NCBI GenBank assembly: GCA_964586155.1 | Contig: CAZPHC010000032.1 | Location: forward strand, 10,219-74,218 | DNA length: 64,000 nt | Direction of reading: 5' to 3' | Source: SXNM01 sp964586155 | GTDB taxonomy: Bacteria; Myxococcota_A; UBA9042 | Part shown: one piece after another, positions 1 to 11,568 of the stretch | How positions within the stretch are numbered: position 1 is the first letter of the stretch | Layout: each line of letters begins with the position of its first letter | The notes under the pieces: model-generated | Seen by the model: only the letters and a program-made list of their open reading frames with translations | Databases searched by the model: none | Told to the model about the DNA's origin: nothing | Program-made: the position numbers and the translations under genes

Positions 1-577
1 AGGCGTTCGACGGGTCGGTGACGTGGACCGCACCCGCGTCGGCGCGGCCGCCGGTGAGGCGCCAGACCAGCAGCGAATCGACGGTGCCCATCGCCAGCTC
101 GCCGGCGTCGGCCCGCGCCCGGGCGCCGGGCACCGCGTCGAGGATCCAAGCCGCCTTGGTGCCCGAGAAATACGCGTCGATCACGAGGCCGGTGCGGGCG
201 CGCACGGCGTCGCTGTGGCCGGCGTCGCGCAGCTTCGCGCAGGCGTCCGCCGTGCGACGGCACTGCCAGACGATCGCGTTGTGGATCGGCGCGCCGGTCG
301 CGCGATCCCAGATCGTCGTCGTCTCGCGCTGGTTGGTGATGCCGATCGCCGCCACACTGCGCGCCGGCACGCCCGATTCGGCCAGCACCGCGGCGATGGC
401 GTCGAGCTGGCTCTGCCAGATCGCGTCGGGATCGTGCTCGACCCAGCCCGGCCTGGGGTAGATCTGCGGGAACTCGCGGTTGGCCTTGGCGACGATGCGC
501 AGATCGTCCCCGATCAGCAGCGCGGTGCTGCCGGTCGTGCCCTGGTCGAGCGCGAGGATGTAGCGGTTGGCGGCCAT
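1..577 (-). CDS. glpK: Glycerol kinase, N-terminal part (runs off left edge)
   Basis: The first 192 residues of an FGGY-family sugar kinase are visible. The protein opens MAANRYILALDQGTTGSTA, which is the phosphate-binding DQGTT loop of glycerol kinase. It continues with YPRPGWVEHDP and GITNQRETT, both typical of GlpK, which makes glycerol 3-phosphate from glycerol and ATP in the cytoplasm. The ATG at 577 is preceded by AGGAG at a good distance. The C-terminal two thirds, with the second half of the ATP site, lie outside the window, so completeness cannot be judged. Other FGGY kinases are possible, but the N-terminal motifs favour glycerol kinase. Confidence 0.88.
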   Translation of the reverse strand, partial: MAANRYILALDQGTTGSTALLIGDDLRIVAKANREFPQIYPRPGWVEHDPDAIWQSQLDAIAAVLAESGVPARSVAAIGITNQRETTTIWDRATGAPIHNAIVWQCRRTADACAKLRDAGHSDAVRARTGLVIDAYFSGTKAAWILDAVPGARARADAGELAMGTVDSLLVWRLTGGRADAGAVHVTDPSNA

Positions 578-674
578 GGGCTCAGCTCCTGGGCCGGCCC
601 TCGCCACGCGCGGGCGACAAGCCGGCGATCTCGTTCACGATCCGAGGCAGACGGCGTCGGCCTCGGTCGCGCCT

Positions 675-2099
675 CTACAGCACGCGGCAGATCGCGACCT
701 TGAGGTAGTGCGACTCTGCGTGCACCGGGGACGACGGATGGTCCGCCGCCGGACCGCGCAGCTCGAGCAGCTGCAGGTCGCGACCCGCCCGGCGCGCGGC
801 GTGGCCGAGCATGCGCAGGAAGGTCGTGCGATCGATGCGGCCCGAGCACGAGCAGCTGACGAGGTAGCCGCCGGGCTCGAGCGCCGACATGGCCACCGCG
901 TTGACGTGCGAGTACTTGCGCAGCGCGTCCTCGACGACGTCGGCGCGGGTGGCGAACTTCGGCGGGTCGAGGATGATCAGGCCCGGACGGCCCATCTCGG
1001 CGCCGACGCCGGCCGCGAGGTCGCCGAGCAGGTGCACGGCGTCGCCACAGACCGCCTCGAAGCGGCCGTCGACGCCCGTGAGCAACGCAGCCTCCTGCGC
1101 CGCCTCGACCGCTTTCTGCGACGCGTCGATCGCCAGCACGCGGCGAGCGCCGGCGAGCGCGGCGTGCAGGCCGAAGCCGCCCATGTGGCAGTAGGCGTCG
1201 ATGACGAAGCGGCCGTGGGCCAGGGCGGCGACCGCCCGGTGGTTGTCGAGCTGGTCGGTGTAGATGCCGCCCTTCTGGCCGCCGCTCGGATCGACCGAGA
1301 TCTTCGCGCCGCCGTGCTGGACGACGAGCGACTCCGGCACGTCGCCGCGGCTCAGCATCGTGCCGGCCGGCAGCTCCTCGGAGGGGTGGGCGTCATTGGC
1401 GCTGCGGGCGATGACCCAGCTGCAGCCGCCGGGGCCCATCAGCCAGTCGGCGACGAAGCCCAGCATCTTCTTGCCGCCTGCGCTCGAGACGATGACGCTG
1501 GCGCCTTCGCCGAGGCGATCGACCGTCAGGCCGGGCAGCATGTCGCCCTCGGAGTTGACCAGGCGGTAGGCGGTGCGGTCGTCGGCGGGGCGGCCGAGCG
1601 CCTTGCGCAGCGCCGACGCCGACTCCATACGGGCGACGACGAGCGACTGCAGCGAGGGCAGGCGCGCGGGCACCTCTTCGGACTCGAGCCGACCGATCAT
1701 GCGCACGGCGATCTGGCTCTGCGGGTTGCACAGGCCGAGCGCCAGCGGCTTGCCTTCGGGCGAGAGCACGATGGCGAGGCCGCCGGGCTCCTGATCCGGG
1801 CCCGTCGGCGCGTCGAGCGTCGCGATCGCGCCCGAGAACAGCCACGGATGGCCGACGGTGACGAGGTTGACCGCCGACTGGTGGATCACCACCGTCCAGG
1901 CGTCGGGGAATCCGGGCCGATCGAAGCTCGGCCCAGGCTTGGGCTTGCGCGGCTGGCCACGCGGCGCGCCATCCCGACGGCCACCGCCGCCGCTGCGCCC
2001 CGGGCCGGGCTTGCGCCCGCCGCCGCCACCGCCGTGTTTCGGACCCGCACCTGCGGACCCGCCATTGCCTTGGCCGAAGCCACCCCGACGCTCGCCCAT
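675..2099 (-). CDS. RlmI-like class I SAM-dependent rRNA (cytosine-C5) methyltransferase
   Basis: 474 residues. The first ~55 are low-complexity Gly/Arg/Pro-rich. Next comes a PUA-like segment (VNLVTVGHPWLFSGAI) that would bind RNA, then a Rossmann methyltransferase domain with the SAM loop VIDAYCHMGGFGLHAALAG and the catalytic-region motif DPPKF. This layout matches RlmI, which methylates C1962 of 23S rRNA; the exact base is inferred. The ATG at 2099 sits one base downstream of the gyrA stop with GAGGAAA before it, so it is probably co-transcribed with gyrA. An upstream in-frame start would overlap gyrA and was rejected. The basic Gly-rich N-terminus is longer than usual and may add RNA affinity. 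Confidence 0.82.
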   Translation of the reverse strand: MGERRGGFGQGNGGSAGAGPKHGGGGGGRKPGPGRSGGGGRRDGAPRGQPRKPKPGPSFDRPGFPDAWTVVIHQSAVNLVTVGHPWLFSGAIATLDAPTGPDQEPGGLAIVLSPEGKPLALGLCNPQSQIAVRMIGRLESEEVPARLPSLQSLVVARMESASALRKALGRPADDRTAYRLVNSEGDMLPGLTVDRLGEGASVIVSSAGGKKMLGFVADWLMGPGGCSWVIARSANDAHPSEELPAGTMLSRGDVPESLVVQHGGAKISVDPSGGQKGGIYTDQLDNHRAVAALAHGRFVIDAYCHMGGFGLHAALAGARRVLAIDASQKAVEAAQEAALLTGVDGRFEAVCGDAVHLLGDLAAGVGAEMGRPGLIILDPPKFATRADVVEDALRKYSHVNAVAMSALEPGGYLVSCSCSGRIDRTTFLRMLGHAARRAGRDLQLLELRGPAADHPSSPVHAESHYLKVAICRVL

Positions 2100-2100
2100 C

Positions 2101-4869
<2,769 letters not shown>

Positions 4870-4951
4870 TCCGTACCTCGTCCGAATCTGGACCCTACCA
4901 CGCCGCAGATCCCGAACGCGTCGACATCTGACCCGGCAGCAGGGGCGCAAG

Positions 4952-4981
4952 AGCATACGTTGAAAGGCCGGATCCTGTCAA
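4952..4981 (-). promoter_or_regulatory. Likely sigma70-type promoter of gyrA
   Basis: On the minus strand TTGACA (4981-4976) and TATGCT (4957-4952) are separated by 18 bases, about 83 bases upstream of the gyrA ATG. The -35 box is a perfect match and the -10 box is a 4/6 match. Confidence 0.62.
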
Positions 4982-5035
4982 AGCAAAGCGGTCGGTCGCT
5001 GCGGGACGGTCGCGCGCCGCGCCCACGCGATCCCG

Positions 5036-5065
5036 TTGACGGGATGGTCGCTTTTCGGCTACGTC
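5036..5065 (+). promoter_or_regulatory. Possible promoter of the GAPDH-like/ugd operon
   Basis: TTGACG (5036-5041) and TACGTC (5060-5065) are separated by 18 bases, about 77 bases upstream of the ATG at 5142. It faces away from the gyrA promoter, so the 270-base gap between the two genes looks like a divergent promoter region. The -10 match is weak. Confidence 0.4.
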
Positions 5066-5141
5066 CGGCTCCCGCGCGCCGGCGTCGCGACTGCCAGCCG
5101 GCACCACCGCATTGCAGCGAGACGCTGCTCGGGAGCCCGCT

Positions 5142-6218
5142 ATGTCCGCATCGAAGAACGTCCTGGTCGTCGGTACTGGAACCATCGGTGAGCCCCTGAT
5201 CGCGATGCTGACGCGCAACCGCGAGGCGCTGGGCATCGAGCGCGTCTTCTTCCACAAGAACACCCCGCTCAAGACCGACCGCAGCAAGGTCTGGGCCCTG
5301 CAGCGCACCGGCGCCGAGCTCTGCGTCGACCCGGGCCGCATCGACGCCTTCCGCGCCCTCGACATCGAGCCGAAGCTCGCGTTCGAGGAGGCCATCGAGC
5401 TCTCGGCCGTCGTCATCGACTGCACGCCGATCGGCAACCGCATGAAGGAGCAGGTCTACAGCCGCTTCGTCAGCCCGAGCCGCCTGTTCATCGCCCAGGG
5501 CAGCGAGTTCGGCTTCGGCCACATGTACGCCCGCCGCAGCAACGACGAGACGCTCGACGCCGCGGTCGGCAGCAAGAGCGAGAAGTTCATCCAGGTCGTC
5601 AGCTGCAACACGCACAACCTGTCGATCCTCTGCCGCCTGCTGGGCTTCGAGGACAACGAGTCCGTGCTCGAGGAGGGCCGCTTCCTCTGCATGCGCCGCG
5701 CGACGGACATCAGCGACGGCGACAAGTTCATCCCGGCGCCGTCGGTCGGCAAGCACAGCGACCCGCGTTTTGGCACCCACCACGCGCGCGACGCCTGGCA
5801 CCTCTACCAGACCAAGGGCATCGACCTGAACCTGTTCAGCAGCGCGGTCAAGCTCAACACCCAGTACATGCACGCGATCTACTTCCACCTCAAGCGCACG
5901 CGCCCGATCGACCTCGACACCGTGCGGCGCAAGCTGGCTGCGGACGATCTGGTCGCGCTCACGCACAAGGACAACGCCTCGACGATCTTCTCGTTCGGTC
6001 GTGACCACGGCCTCTACGGCCGCATCCTCAACCAGACCGTGATCGTCAACCAGAGCCTCGCGGTCCGCAACGACAACGAGGTCATCGGCTACTGCTTCAC
6101 CCCGCAGGACGGCAACTCGCTGCTCTCGTCGATCGCCGCCACCTGCTACCACCTGGAGCCGAGCTCGTACAACGAGCGGATCCAGGTCTTCCGTCCGTAC
6201 TTCTTCAACGAAGTGTGA
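5142..6218 (+). CDS. Archaeal-type (type II) glyceraldehyde-3-phosphate dehydrogenase-like protein
   Basis: 358 residues. The N-terminal Rossmann loop is VLVVGTGTIGEPLI. Further on come VVIDCTPIG, FIAQGSEFGFG and the putative catalytic cysteine Cys155 in QVVSCNTHNLSILCRLL. These line up with archaeal GAPDH landmarks (GYGTVGKRVA, DCTPEGIGAKN, QGGEKHE, VVSCNTTGLCR). Archaeal GAPDH uses NAD(P) to interconvert GAP and 1,3-bisphosphoglycerate; substrate use here is inferred and could differ, because an insertion follows the catalytic Cys and the phosphate-binding neighbours are altered. The ATG at 5142 follows GGGAG. ugd starts 25 bases downstream, suggesting a common transcript and perhaps a sugar or nucleotide-sugar role. 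Confidence 0.6.
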   Translation: MSASKNVLVVGTGTIGEPLIAMLTRNREALGIERVFFHKNTPLKTDRSKVWALQRTGAELCVDPGRIDAFRALDIEPKLAFEEAIELSAVVIDCTPIGNRMKEQVYSRFVSPSRLFIAQGSEFGFGHMYARRSNDETLDAAVGSKSEKFIQVVSCNTHNLSILCRLLGFEDNESVLEEGRFLCMRRATDISDGDKFIPAPSVGKHSDPRFGTHHARDAWHLYQTKGIDLNLFSSAVKLNTQYMHAIYFHLKRTRPIDLDTVRRKLAADDLVALTHKDNASTIFSFGRDHGLYGRILNQTVIVNQSLAVRNDNEVIGYCFTPQDGNSLLSSIAATCYHLEPSSYNERIQVFRPYFFNEV

Positions 6219-6243
6219 ACCTTCTGCGAAGCTTGGAGACACG

Positions 6244-7557
6244 ATGCACGTCTGTGTCATTGGGACCGGCTACGTCGGGCTGGTCGCTGGTGCTGCCTTC
6301 AGCCATGGCGGACATCGGGTCACCTGCGTCGACGTCGACGCCCACAAGGTCGCGCGGCTCCAGGCTGGCGAAGTGCCCATCTACGAGCCCGGGCTCGACG
6401 CGATGGTGCACGCGGGCAGCGCCGCTGGCCGCCTGACGTTCACCACCGACACCGCCACCGCCGTCGCCGCGGCCGACGCGGTCTTCATCGCCGTCGGCAC
6501 GCCCCCGGGTGAAGATGGCGCCGCCGACCTGCGCCACGTCATCGCCGTCGCCAAGGCCGTGGCCGTCTCGCTCGACGGCTACACCGTGGTCGTCTGCAAA
6601 TCGACGGTCCCGGTCGGCACCTGCGACCGCGTCGACGACGAGCTTGCCCGCGCCGGGGCGACGAACTACGACGTCGTCAGCAACCCCGAGTTCCTGCGCG
6701 AGGGCGCCGCGATCGCCGACTTCCTCGCCCCCGATCGCGTCGTCGTCGGTACCACGAGCGAGCGGGCCCGCGCCGTGATGGCAGAGCTCTACGCGCCATT
6801 CCTCGACGATCCGTCGAAGATCTTGTGGATGGACCGCCGCTCGGCCGAGATGACCAAGTACGCCGCCAATTGCATGCTCGCGACACGCATCTCGTTCATG
6901 AACGAGCTGTCGCGGGTCTGCGAGGCCACGGGCGTCGACATCGAGCATGTGCGCCGCGGCATCGGCACCGACGACCGCATCGGCCCGCGCTTCCTGCACG
7001 CCGGCATCGGCTACGGCGGCTCGTGCTTCCCCAAGGACGTCGCCGCGTTGCTGCGCACGAGCCAGCGCGTCGGCGCGCCGATGCGTCTGCTCGAGGCGGT
7101 CGAGGCCGTCAACGACGACCAGAAGCGCCTGCTCGCCGACCGCGTCGTGGCGGCGCTCGGCGAGTCGCTCGACAGCTGCCGGATCGCCTTGCTCGGCCTG
7201 GCGTTCAAGCCGGACACCGACGACATGCGCGAGGCGCCCTCGGTCGTCATCGCCCACAAGCTCGGCCGCCTTGGCGCGACCCTGGTCGGCTACGATCCCG
7301 TCGCCCACGAGACGGCGCGGCAGCAGATCGGCCCGGCGCTCCAGCTCGCCGGCAGCTGGCGCGAGGCCGTCGCCGGGGTCGACGCGATCCTGCTGCTGAC
7401 GGAGTGGCGCGAATTTGCCGCGATCACGCCGCAAGAGCTCGCCGAAGCGACGGCCTGCCGCCTGGTCTTCGACGGTCGCAACGTCTGGGATCCGGCGGCG
7501 ATGCGGGCCGCGGGCTTCCGCTACCACGGCATCGGCCGGCCGGTGCAGACGGCCTGA
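6244..7557 (+). CDS. ugd: UDP-glucose 6-dehydrogenase
   Basis: 437 residues, the normal length for the UDP-glucose/GDP-mannose dehydrogenase family. The N-terminal NAD-binding loop is VIGTGYVGLVAGAAF. The middle domain has the catalytic-cysteine motif GYGGSCFPKD (Cys261), and the C-terminal UDP-binding domain has LGLAFKPDTDDMREAPS. It oxidises UDP-glucose to UDP-glucuronate for exopolysaccharide or lipopolysaccharide synthesis. The ATG at 6244 follows GGAG. It lies 25 bases after the GAPDH-like gene on the same strand, so the two probably form an operon. Confidence 0.93.
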   Translation: MHVCVIGTGYVGLVAGAAFSHGGHRVTCVDVDAHKVARLQAGEVPIYEPGLDAMVHAGSAAGRLTFTTDTATAVAAADAVFIAVGTPPGEDGAADLRHVIAVAKAVAVSLDGYTVVVCKSTVPVGTCDRVDDELARAGATNYDVVSNPEFLREGAAIADFLAPDRVVVGTTSERARAVMAELYAPFLDDPSKILWMDRRSAEMTKYAANCMLATRISFMNELSRVCEATGVDIEHVRRGIGTDDRIGPRFLHAGIGYGGSCFPKDVAALLRTSQRVGAPMRLLEAVEAVNDDQKRLLADRVVAALGESLDSCRIALLGLAFKPDTDDMREAPSVVIAHKLGRLGATLVGYDPVAHETARQQIGPALQLAGSWREAVAGVDAILLLTEWREFAAITPQELAEATACRLVFDGRNVWDPAAMRAAGFRYHGIGRPVQTA

Positions 7558-7588
7558 GCGCGGCGGCCGGCCGGGGCGGCGGTGGCCG

Positions 7589-8434
7589 CTAGCGCGGCTC
7601 GGGCGTCGCCATCTCGATCACGCGTCGATCGTCGCGGAACAGGACCATGATCGCCTGCTCGTGCACGATCGATTCGACGATGCCCATGCCGTGGCGCTTG
7701 TGCAGCAGCACATCGCCGACCCCGTAGGTGCGGTCCGAGGTGTAGACCTTGCCGTCACGCGGCCCGAGCTTCGCGGTCGCGGCGCGCCAGGTCGACGTCA
7801 CGTCAGAGACGGTCGCCGGCGGCGGTAGCACTTCTTCCTTGGGCGTCGGCAGCGTCATCGGCATCTGCAACGCGGCGGCACCGCTGCGACGACGGCCGGC
7901 TGGGACCGGGCCCTCGTTCATCGACGGCCGATGGCGTAGCGCTTCGGACAGACGCGGCGCCGGCGCGGCGTCGGCGGCCGGCTCTGCGGTGCGTGGCTCG
8001 GAGCCAGCCGCTTCGGCGCCGGCGATGCGCGTCACGGCCACCGAGCCTTCCGGGCGCATGCTGCGGCTCATCGCCTCATTGGCGCGGCGCAGGTTCGCCG
8101 TTGGCCCCGCTGCGGGCTCGCGTGACGCCGGTGCCCGATCCATCGCGCCGCGGTCGAAGCCGCCGGAGTCGTCGACGCGGCGACCGCGCGAGATGATGTC
8201 CGGCGTGCGTCCCGTGCCGACCTTGCGCTTCTTGGCTGCGCTGCGCATCAGCTTCTTCATCGCCGCCTCTTGCAGGACCTCGTTCGAGACCTCGGGGCGG
8301 TAGTCCTGCTTGGTGTCGCAGGTGCGGCAGACCGTCGCGAAGATCTCGCGGCCGTCGGTCGCGGCAACGCTCATGAAGACATTGCGCTTGCACCGTTGAC
8401 AGTAGCCATCGATCGGATCTCCGACCTTCTGCAT
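7589..8434 (-). CDS. Zinc-ribbon protein with CarD/TRCF-like C-terminal segment
   Basis: 281 residues, family not recognised. An N-terminal CxxC...CxxC zinc ribbon (YCQRCKRNVFMSVA, then CRTCDTKQ) is followed by a basic patch (KKLMRSAAKKRKVG). A long Pro/Ala/Arg-rich linker comes next, and the C-terminus reads YGVGDVLLHKRHGMGIVESI. That last motif is the 'GD.v.H..hG.G.V' pattern shared by CarD, TRCF and UvrD/PcrA C-terminal domains that contact RNA polymerase. A nucleic-acid or RNA-polymerase-associated role is therefore plausible but inferred. The ATG at 8434 follows GGAGGAG. It is convergent with ugd. Confidence 0.6.
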   Translation of the reverse strand: MQKVGDPIDGYCQRCKRNVFMSVAATDGREIFATVCRTCDTKQDYRPEVSNEVLQEAAMKKLMRSAAKKRKVGTGRTPDIISRGRRVDDSGGFDRGAMDRAPASREPAAGPTANLRRANEAMSRSMRPEGSVAVTRIAGAEAAGSEPRTAEPAADAAPAPRLSEALRHRPSMNEGPVPAGRRRSGAAALQMPMTLPTPKEEVLPPPATVSDVTSTWRAATAKLGPRDGKVYTSDRTYGVGDVLLHKRHGMGIVESIVHEQAIMVLFRDDRRVIEMATPEPR

Positions 8435-8483
8435 GACTCCTCCGCGCGGCCGATCGTTCGGCCTCGGCTCCTGCTGCTGAGCG

Positions 8484-8511
8484 ATCTGATGTGGCGCCGG
8501 TCACGGTGCAA
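8484..8511 (-). promoter_or_regulatory. Possible promoter of the zinc-ribbon gene
   Basis: On the minus strand TTGCAC (8511-8506) and TCAGAT (8489-8484) are separated by 16 bases, about 50 bases upstream of the ATG at 8434. The rest of the 270-base gap to dnaB shows no gene. Confidence 0.35.
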
Positions 8512-8706
8512 TGCCGTCGCGCGCCATCTGAGGGAAGATTGGCCCCCGCCGCCTGTGACTGCGTCGGAGCCAACGCGACAACGGGGTCGTCGGCATGGTA
8601 GGATGCTGCCGCGCCGCTGTCGAGTGCAACGCGCACTTTCGCGACGCGACGACGGTTGCTGCCCCCAGATGGCGTCGGCAATCGTGCATCCGCAGGAGCC
8701 CGAGTC

Positions 8707-10392
8707 ATGGCCGCAGACACGCCCGAATCCGCCGCCCCACCCGGCCAGGCCGAGGCCGCCGCCCTCTCCACCGGCGACGGGCCAGGCGCGGGCCCGCTCG
8801 ACGACGGCGCGCCTCCGCCGGACGACTTCGGATTCTCGTTCCACGACGACGGGTTCGATGACGCGCCCCCCGCGGACCTCGCGCCTGCCGCCCTCAAGGT
8901 CGCGCCGCGCCTCGAGCGTCGCGGCCGCGTCGGCGGCGGCACGGACGGCGCCAGCCTCGGTGCCGAGTTCGCCGGGGCGATCGCGCGCCGCAACGCCGAC
9001 GCTGCGGCCGCTCCAGCCATGCCGGCAGATCTGGAGTCCGAACGCGCCGTGATCTCGTCGGCGCTGATCGATCCCAACGCCATCATCCACGCGATGGGCC
9101 GCGTCCATGCCGAGGACTTCTGGGACCGCCGCCTGGGCCTGATCTGGCAAGCGATCGAGACGCTGACCAAGACGCAAAAGCCCGTCGATCCCGTGACGTT
9201 GGCGTCCGAGCTGCGCCGCACCGGCAAGTTCGAGGCCGCCGGCGGCATGGAGACCCTGGTCGAGCTCGCGTCCTTCGTCGGCAGCGCCCACGCGATGGAG
9301 CACTACGCGAGCACGGTGGCCAGCCTGTCGACCGTGCGCCACATCCTGCAGGCGACGCATACGATCCAGTCCGAGGGCTACCAACGCGGCGCCGATCCCG
9401 ATCACGTCGTCTCGGTCGCCCAGACGGAGCTGCGCAAGGCCCTGGACCGCGCCGTCGGCGCCGACGCCGTCACCGTCGCCAGCGTCGTCGGCGGCGTCTT
9501 CGACAACGTCCTGCGCGCCCGCGACCTCGGTGGCGAGGTCACCGGCATCCCCACAGGGTACCGTGACCTCGATCGCCTCCTGCTCGGCGTCCACCGCACC
9601 GACTTGATGATCCTCGCGGCCCGCCCGGCCATGGGCAAGACGAGCTTTGCGCTCAACGTCGGCCTCAACATCGCCCGCGCCAAGATCCCGAGCGGCCCGA
9701 GGGCAGGGCAGGCGCCGTCGGTGTTGGTGTTCTCGCTCGAGATGGGCCGCGAGCAGCTGGTGCAACGTCTGCTCTCGCAGAAGTCGCGGGTGCCGCTGGG
9801 CTCGATGCGCTCCGGCAAGATCGAGGCCGAGGACGAAGAAGCGATGCGCGTCGCTGCCGGCGACCTCTCCGAGCTCAAGCTCTTCATCGATGACACCGCC
9901 GGCATCTCGACCGTCGACCTGGCCGCGCGGGCCAAGCGCCTGGCGATGCGCGAAGGCCTCGACTTCGTCATCGTCGACTACCTGCAGCTGATGCGCGGCA
10001 CCGGCGGCGCCAAGCAGAGCCGCGAGCAGGAGATCTCGGAGATCTCGCGCACCCTCAAGGGTCTGGCCAAGGAGCTCAACGTCACGGTGATGGCGCTCTC
10101 GCAGCTCAACCGCAGCCTCGAGAGCCGCGCCGACAAGCGCCCGATGATGAGCGATCTGCGCGAATCCGGCGCGATCGAGCAGGACGCCGACATCATCCTC
10201 TTCATCTACCGCGACTGGGTCTACAACAAGAACTCGCCGGAGGATGCCTCCGAGGTCATCATCGCCAAGCACCGCGCCGGCCCCACGGGCGACATCAAGC
10301 TGCGCTTCGACGGCAAGTTCACGCGCTTCTACAACCTCGACGACCACTTCGACGACAGCTACGTCGGCATCGCCCCGCCGCGCTACGGCTGA
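8707..10392 (+). CDS. dnaB: Replicative DNA helicase DnaB
   Basis: 561 residues. Residues ~110-215 are the DnaB N-terminal collar domain (LESERAVISSALIDPNAI). The RecA-like helicase domain follows, with Walker A in ARPAMGKTSFALN, Walker B in FVIVDYLQLM, and SDLRESGAIEQDADIILF near the end. It unwinds DNA ahead of the replication fork as a hexamer. The ATG at 8707 follows AGGAG; a start 51 bases upstream lacks such a site. About 105 residues of acidic, Pro/Ala-rich sequence precede the collar domain, where E. coli DnaB has only about 20, so this tail is an unusual lineage extension. Confidence 0.94.
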   Translation: MAADTPESAAPPGQAEAAALSTGDGPGAGPLDDGAPPPDDFGFSFHDDGFDDAPPADLAPAALKVAPRLERRGRVGGGTDGASLGAEFAGAIARRNADAAAAPAMPADLESERAVISSALIDPNAIIHAMGRVHAEDFWDRRLGLIWQAIETLTKTQKPVDPVTLASELRRTGKFEAAGGMETLVELASFVGSAHAMEHYASTVASLSTVRHILQATHTIQSEGYQRGADPDHVVSVAQTELRKALDRAVGADAVTVASVVGGVFDNVLRARDLGGEVTGIPTGYRDLDRLLLGVHRTDLMILAARPAMGKTSFALNVGLNIARAKIPSGPRAGQAPSVLVFSLEMGREQLVQRLLSQKSRVPLGSMRSGKIEAEDEEAMRVAAGDLSELKLFIDDTAGISTVDLAARAKRLAMREGLDFVIVDYLQLMRGTGGAKQSREQEISEISRTLKGLAKELNVTVMALSQLNRSLESRADKRPMMSDLRESGAIEQDADIILFIYRDWVYNKNSPEDASEVIIAKHRAGPTGDIKLRFDGKFTRFYNLDDHFDDSYVGIAPPRYG

Positions 10393-10464
10393 GAATCGCG
10401 CGCGGCGGCCGGATCGCGTCGGTGGGCGCCGACGGCCGGGCCAGGCACGTGGCGCGTGCCCTGC

Positions 10465-11568
10465 TCAGCCCGCCGGGTACGGTTGCAGCTCACCGGTGTA
10501 GCCGCGCACCCAGAGGGTCTCGGCGTCGACGCGCTCGACGTAGTCCGGCCAGAGCGGCACCTTGCCGGCGCCGTCGAGGTCGATCGCGTACTTCGGCACG
10601 GCCATGCCCGAGCTGTGGCCGATCAGCGCGCGCATCAACTCGAGGCCACGCGCCACCGGCACCCGCAGGTGCGCCGTGCCCGCGACCGGATCGCAGTGGA
10701 ACAGGTACGAAGGCCGAACCCGCGCGCCGAGCAGGGCGAACATCGTCTCGCGCAGCGCGTCCTCGTCGTCGTTGACGCCGCGCAGCAGCACGGTCTGGCC
10801 GCCGAGCGGCACGCCGGCGTCAGCGAGCGCGCCGAGGGCCTGCACCGCGTCCGCCGTGAGCTCTGCGTGGTGGTTGACGTGGACGTTGACCCAGACCGGG
10901 ATGCGCCGCGGCCGCAGCGCCGCGGCCAGCTCGGCGTCGATGCGCATCGGCAGGAAGATCGGCACCCGGGTGCCGATGCGGACAAAGCGCAGGTGCGGGA
11001 TCTCGCTGAGCCGGTCGAGCAGGGCGTCGAGCCGGCGCGTCGCCAGCAGCAGCGGATCGCCGCCGGAGATCAAGACGTCGCGGATCTCCGTGTGCGCCTG
11101 GATGTAGGCCAGCGCGGCGTCGAGCTCGGCGCTGCCGAGCGGCTCGTGGTGGCCGGCGACCCAGCGGGCGCGGGTGCAGTAGCGGCAGTAGCTGGCGCAG
11201 GTATCGGTCACCAGCAACAGCACGCGATCGGGGTATTTGTGCACGAGGCCGGGCGCCGCGCGGTGGCGGTCCTCGCCCAGGGGGTCGGCCTTCTCGAAGC
11301 TGGCGATCGTCGCTTCGGCGCGATCGGGGACCACCTGACGCCAGAGCGGGCCGCCGCGGCCGCCCGCGCGGACGAGCTCGGCGAAGTAGGGCGTCAGGCC
11401 GACCTCGAAGGCCTCGCCGGTGCCGATCCAGGCGCGCTCCGCGTCGTCGAGGCCGAGCGCGTCGCCCAGCGCGTCGGCGCCACGGAGCGCGTGCTGCAGC
11501 TGCCAGCGCCAGTCGAACCAGCGCGGATCGCGCCCGCCGTGGTCGGCCAGCGCGCCGTCGGAGGGCAA
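10465..11568 (-). CDS. kamA: L-lysine 2,3-aminomutase (radical SAM)
   Basis: Radical SAM enzyme with the [4Fe-4S] motif CASYCRYC, then DVLISGGDPLLL, RIGTRVPIFLP and VLLRGVNDDEDAL. The aspartates that bind lysine in characterised aminomutases appear conserved (HCDPVAGTAHLR and YAIDLDGAGKVP). This favours beta-lysine formation over EpmB-type modification of elongation factor P, which lacks the second aspartate. PLP would sit on a lysine in the C-terminal PKYAID region. The only canonical in-frame start after the upstream terminator is TTG at 11568, with no good ribosome site. An ATC codon at 11595 has AGGAG six bases upstream and may be the true start. The next in-frame option would overlap tRNA-Glu. 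Confidence 0.82.
   Translation of the reverse strand: MPSDGALADHGGRDPRWFDWRWQLQHALRGADALGDALGLDDAERAWIGTGEAFEVGLTPYFAELVRAGGRGGPLWRQVVPDRAEATIASFEKADPLGEDRHRAAPGLVHKYPDRVLLLVTDTCASYCRYCTRARWVAGHHEPLGSAELDAALAYIQAHTEIRDVLISGGDPLLLATRRLDALLDRLSEIPHLRFVRIGTRVPIFLPMRIDAELAAALRPRRIPVWVNVHVNHHAELTADAVQALGALADAGVPLGGQTVLLRGVNDDEDALRETMFALLGARVRPSYLFHCDPVAGTAHLRVPVARGLELMRALIGHSSGMAVPKYAIDLDGAGKVPLWPDYVERVDAETLWVRGYTGELQPYPAG

Noticed and set aside
2038..2099. Arg/Gly/Pro-rich leader of the RlmI-like protein as a separate small gene.
   Set aside because: It is in frame with the methyltransferase and has no independent stop or start.
10465..11568. EpmB (elongation factor P lysine aminomutase) instead of KamA.
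   Set aside because: Both lysine-binding aspartates of true lysine aminomutase appear to be present and EpmB lacks the second, so KamA is preferred.
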